Source of the DNA: Eubacteriales bacterium
Lineage (GTDB): Bacteria > Bacillota > Clostridia > Acetivibrionales > JANLFN01
Length of the DNA: 64,000 nt
Assembly (NCBI GenBank): GCA_024655885.1
Contig: JANLFN010000006.1
Span: 1 to 64,000 of the forward strand
Direction of reading: 5' to 3'
A program made the position numbers and the translations under genes. Positions 63,177 to 64,000 of the stretch are shown one piece after another. The notes under the pieces are model-generated. The model was not told where the DNA came from. It searched no databases and saw only the letters and a list, made by a program, of their open reading frames with translations. Numbering within the stretch: the first letter of the stretch is position 1; each line of letters begins with the position of its first letter.

Positions 63177-64000
63177 TTATTCCTCTTTCCCCATGACCAC
63201 CTGGATAACATGCTTTACGCCATCCCTGGCAAGACTTATGGGGTCATTTCTCCCAACGGCCCTTCCATCCACAGTGATGCTTCTTACCCCCCTGTTCACT
63301 CCTTCCGGGTTGCTGAAGTTTATTTCATAAGTGGTACCGTTCATTTGGTATTTCACCCTGTATTCCTTCCAGCCTGCGGGTATGCAGGGGTCAATCTTTA
63401 TTCCGCCTTCCGACCTCTTGATGCCCAGGATATACTCTACCCCTACCCTGTACATCCAACCCGCGGCCCCCGTATACCAGGTCCATCCGCCCCTTCCGGT
63501 GTGAGGCTGGACCGCCAGTACGTCCGCCGCCATAACATAGGGTTCTACCTTGTACCTGGACACCTCGATGGGAGTCCGGGCATGGTTTATGGGATTGATC
63601 AAATGGTACAGCTCCCACGCCTTATCGCCTTTGCCCAGTGCGGCAAAGGCAAGTATTACCCAGGCTGCCGCATGGGTGTACTGTCCTCCGTTCTCCCTCA
63701 CTCCCGGCACATAGCCCTTGATGTACCCCGGATTCAGCCTCCCTTCGTCGAAAGGGGGCTCCAGAAGCTTAATGATCCCTTCCCCGGTGTCTACCAGGTA
63801 TTTCTCTACGGCGTTCATGGCCTCTTCCGCACGCCGGGGTCTGGCTGCGCCCGAGATGGCCGACCAGGACTGGGAAATGGAGTCTATCATGCATTCCTCA
63901 TTCTGTACCGAGCCCAGGGGAGTTCCGTCATCAAAATACGCCCTGCGGTACCAGCTTCCGTCCCAGGCGTTCGCTTCAATGGCATTTAAAATTTCCGCGG
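63177..64000 (-). CDS. GH94-family enzyme, C-terminal part (5' end off window)
   Basis: Open to the right edge; 274 residues are visible. They match the C-terminal part of GH94 phosphorylases and the GH94 domain of cyclic beta-1,2-glucan synthase: DGSWYRRAYFDDGTPLGS, NEECMIDSISQSWSAISG, GYVPGVRENGGQYTHAAAW and GRGGWTWYTGAAGWMYR. Such enzymes cleave or build beta-glucans using phosphate; the substrate cannot be told from this part. The general acid lies upstream, outside the window or in the first visible residues (DDG). Confidence 0.9.
   Translation of the reverse strand, partial: AEILNAIEANAWDGSWYRRAYFDDGTPLGSVQNEECMIDSISQSWSAISGAARPRRAEEAMNAVEKYLVDTGEGIIKLLEPPFDEGRLNPGYIKGYVPGVRENGGQYTHAAAWVILAFAALGKGDKAWELYHLINPINHARTPIEVSRYKVEPYVMAADVLAVQPHTGRGGWTWYTGAAGWMYRVGVEYILGIKRSEGGIKIDPCIPAGWKEYRVKYQMNGTTYEINFSNPEGVNRGVRSITVDGRAVGRNDPISLARDGVKHVIQVVMGKEE

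Noticed and set aside
1-64000. tRNA or rRNA gene
   Set aside because: I saw no cloverleaf or rRNA-like blocks in the intergenic stretches, but a tRNAscan would be decisive.

Overview
This window looks like a chromosomal segment of an anaerobic Firmicute of class Clostridia. The support is gene content rather than any marker gene: a YunB-type sporulation protein, a pyruvate kinase with the extra C-terminal PEP-utiliser-like domain, an S-box and a THF riboswitch, an [FeFe]-hydrogenase-like sensor, a folate-type ECF transporter subunit, MrfA/MrfB, a PerR/Fur regulator and a GH94 phosphorylase-type enzyme. Strong Shine-Dalgarno sites and TTG/GTG starts are common. I cannot name the species. No rRNA, tRNA or CRISPR array was seen.

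Region 1 (1 to about 17.7 kb) is part of a prophage. The lytic genes all run on the minus strand. From right to left they are: two small HTH proteins, an SNF2-type helicase split by an HNH endonuclease gene, a coiled-coil protein, a Cys-cluster protein, a family-A DNA polymerase, a Rha-type regulator, a DUF4406 protein, a large primase/ATPase, a VRR-NUC nuclease, an ArpU-like late regulator, an AT-rich AIPR abortive-infection gene (probably a moron), a small Cys protein, an HNH endonuclease, a P27 small terminase and two tandem ParB-methyltransferase genes, the last running off the left edge. The lysogeny side runs on the plus strand: a CI-like repressor and an ImmA/IrrE protease with zinc ribbons, facing the lytic operon across back-to-back sigma-A promoters. 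A GTAAC-repeat region beside the primase could be the phage origin. No integrase is visible.

Region 2 (about 17.2 to 26.3 kb) is an accessory zone of small genes, decayed genes and defence genes. It has the tail of a lost ssb gene, a YjbR/MmcQ protein, a SAM-I riboswitch with terminator in front of an unknown 116-residue protein, a secreted ComEC-like metallo-beta-lactamase-fold protein with its DUF3006 partner, a frameshifted transposase, a Nudix gene that has lost its Nudix box, a MazG-like pyrophosphohydrolase and an AT-rich type II restriction-modification cassette (endonuclease, C5 methyltransferase, Vsr). About 770 bp of decayed coding sequence follows.

Region 3 (26.3 to 64 kb) is ordinary chromosome: an RlmD-type rRNA methyltransferase; envelope genes (M23 peptidase, bactofilin, YunB, PBP1A, PBP2, an M1-like membrane peptidase, FemX-like transferase, alanine-racemase-like protein); proline synthesis (proB-proA); a LOG protein; a soluble [FeFe]-hydrogenase/methyl-accepting fusion; pyk; THF-riboswitch-controlled folT; the mrfA/mrfB DNA-repair pair; a pspC-liaF-like pair; a cNMP-binding DUF2225 protein; perR with a Per-box; a sirtuin; a chemoreceptor; arginase; a TIM-barrel glycosidase-like protein with a frameshifted tail; and the end of a GH94 enzyme at the right edge.

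The points most worth a second look are the HNH-split helicase, the S-box in front of a gene of unknown function, the hydrogenase-like chemoreceptor and the AIPR gene in the prophage.
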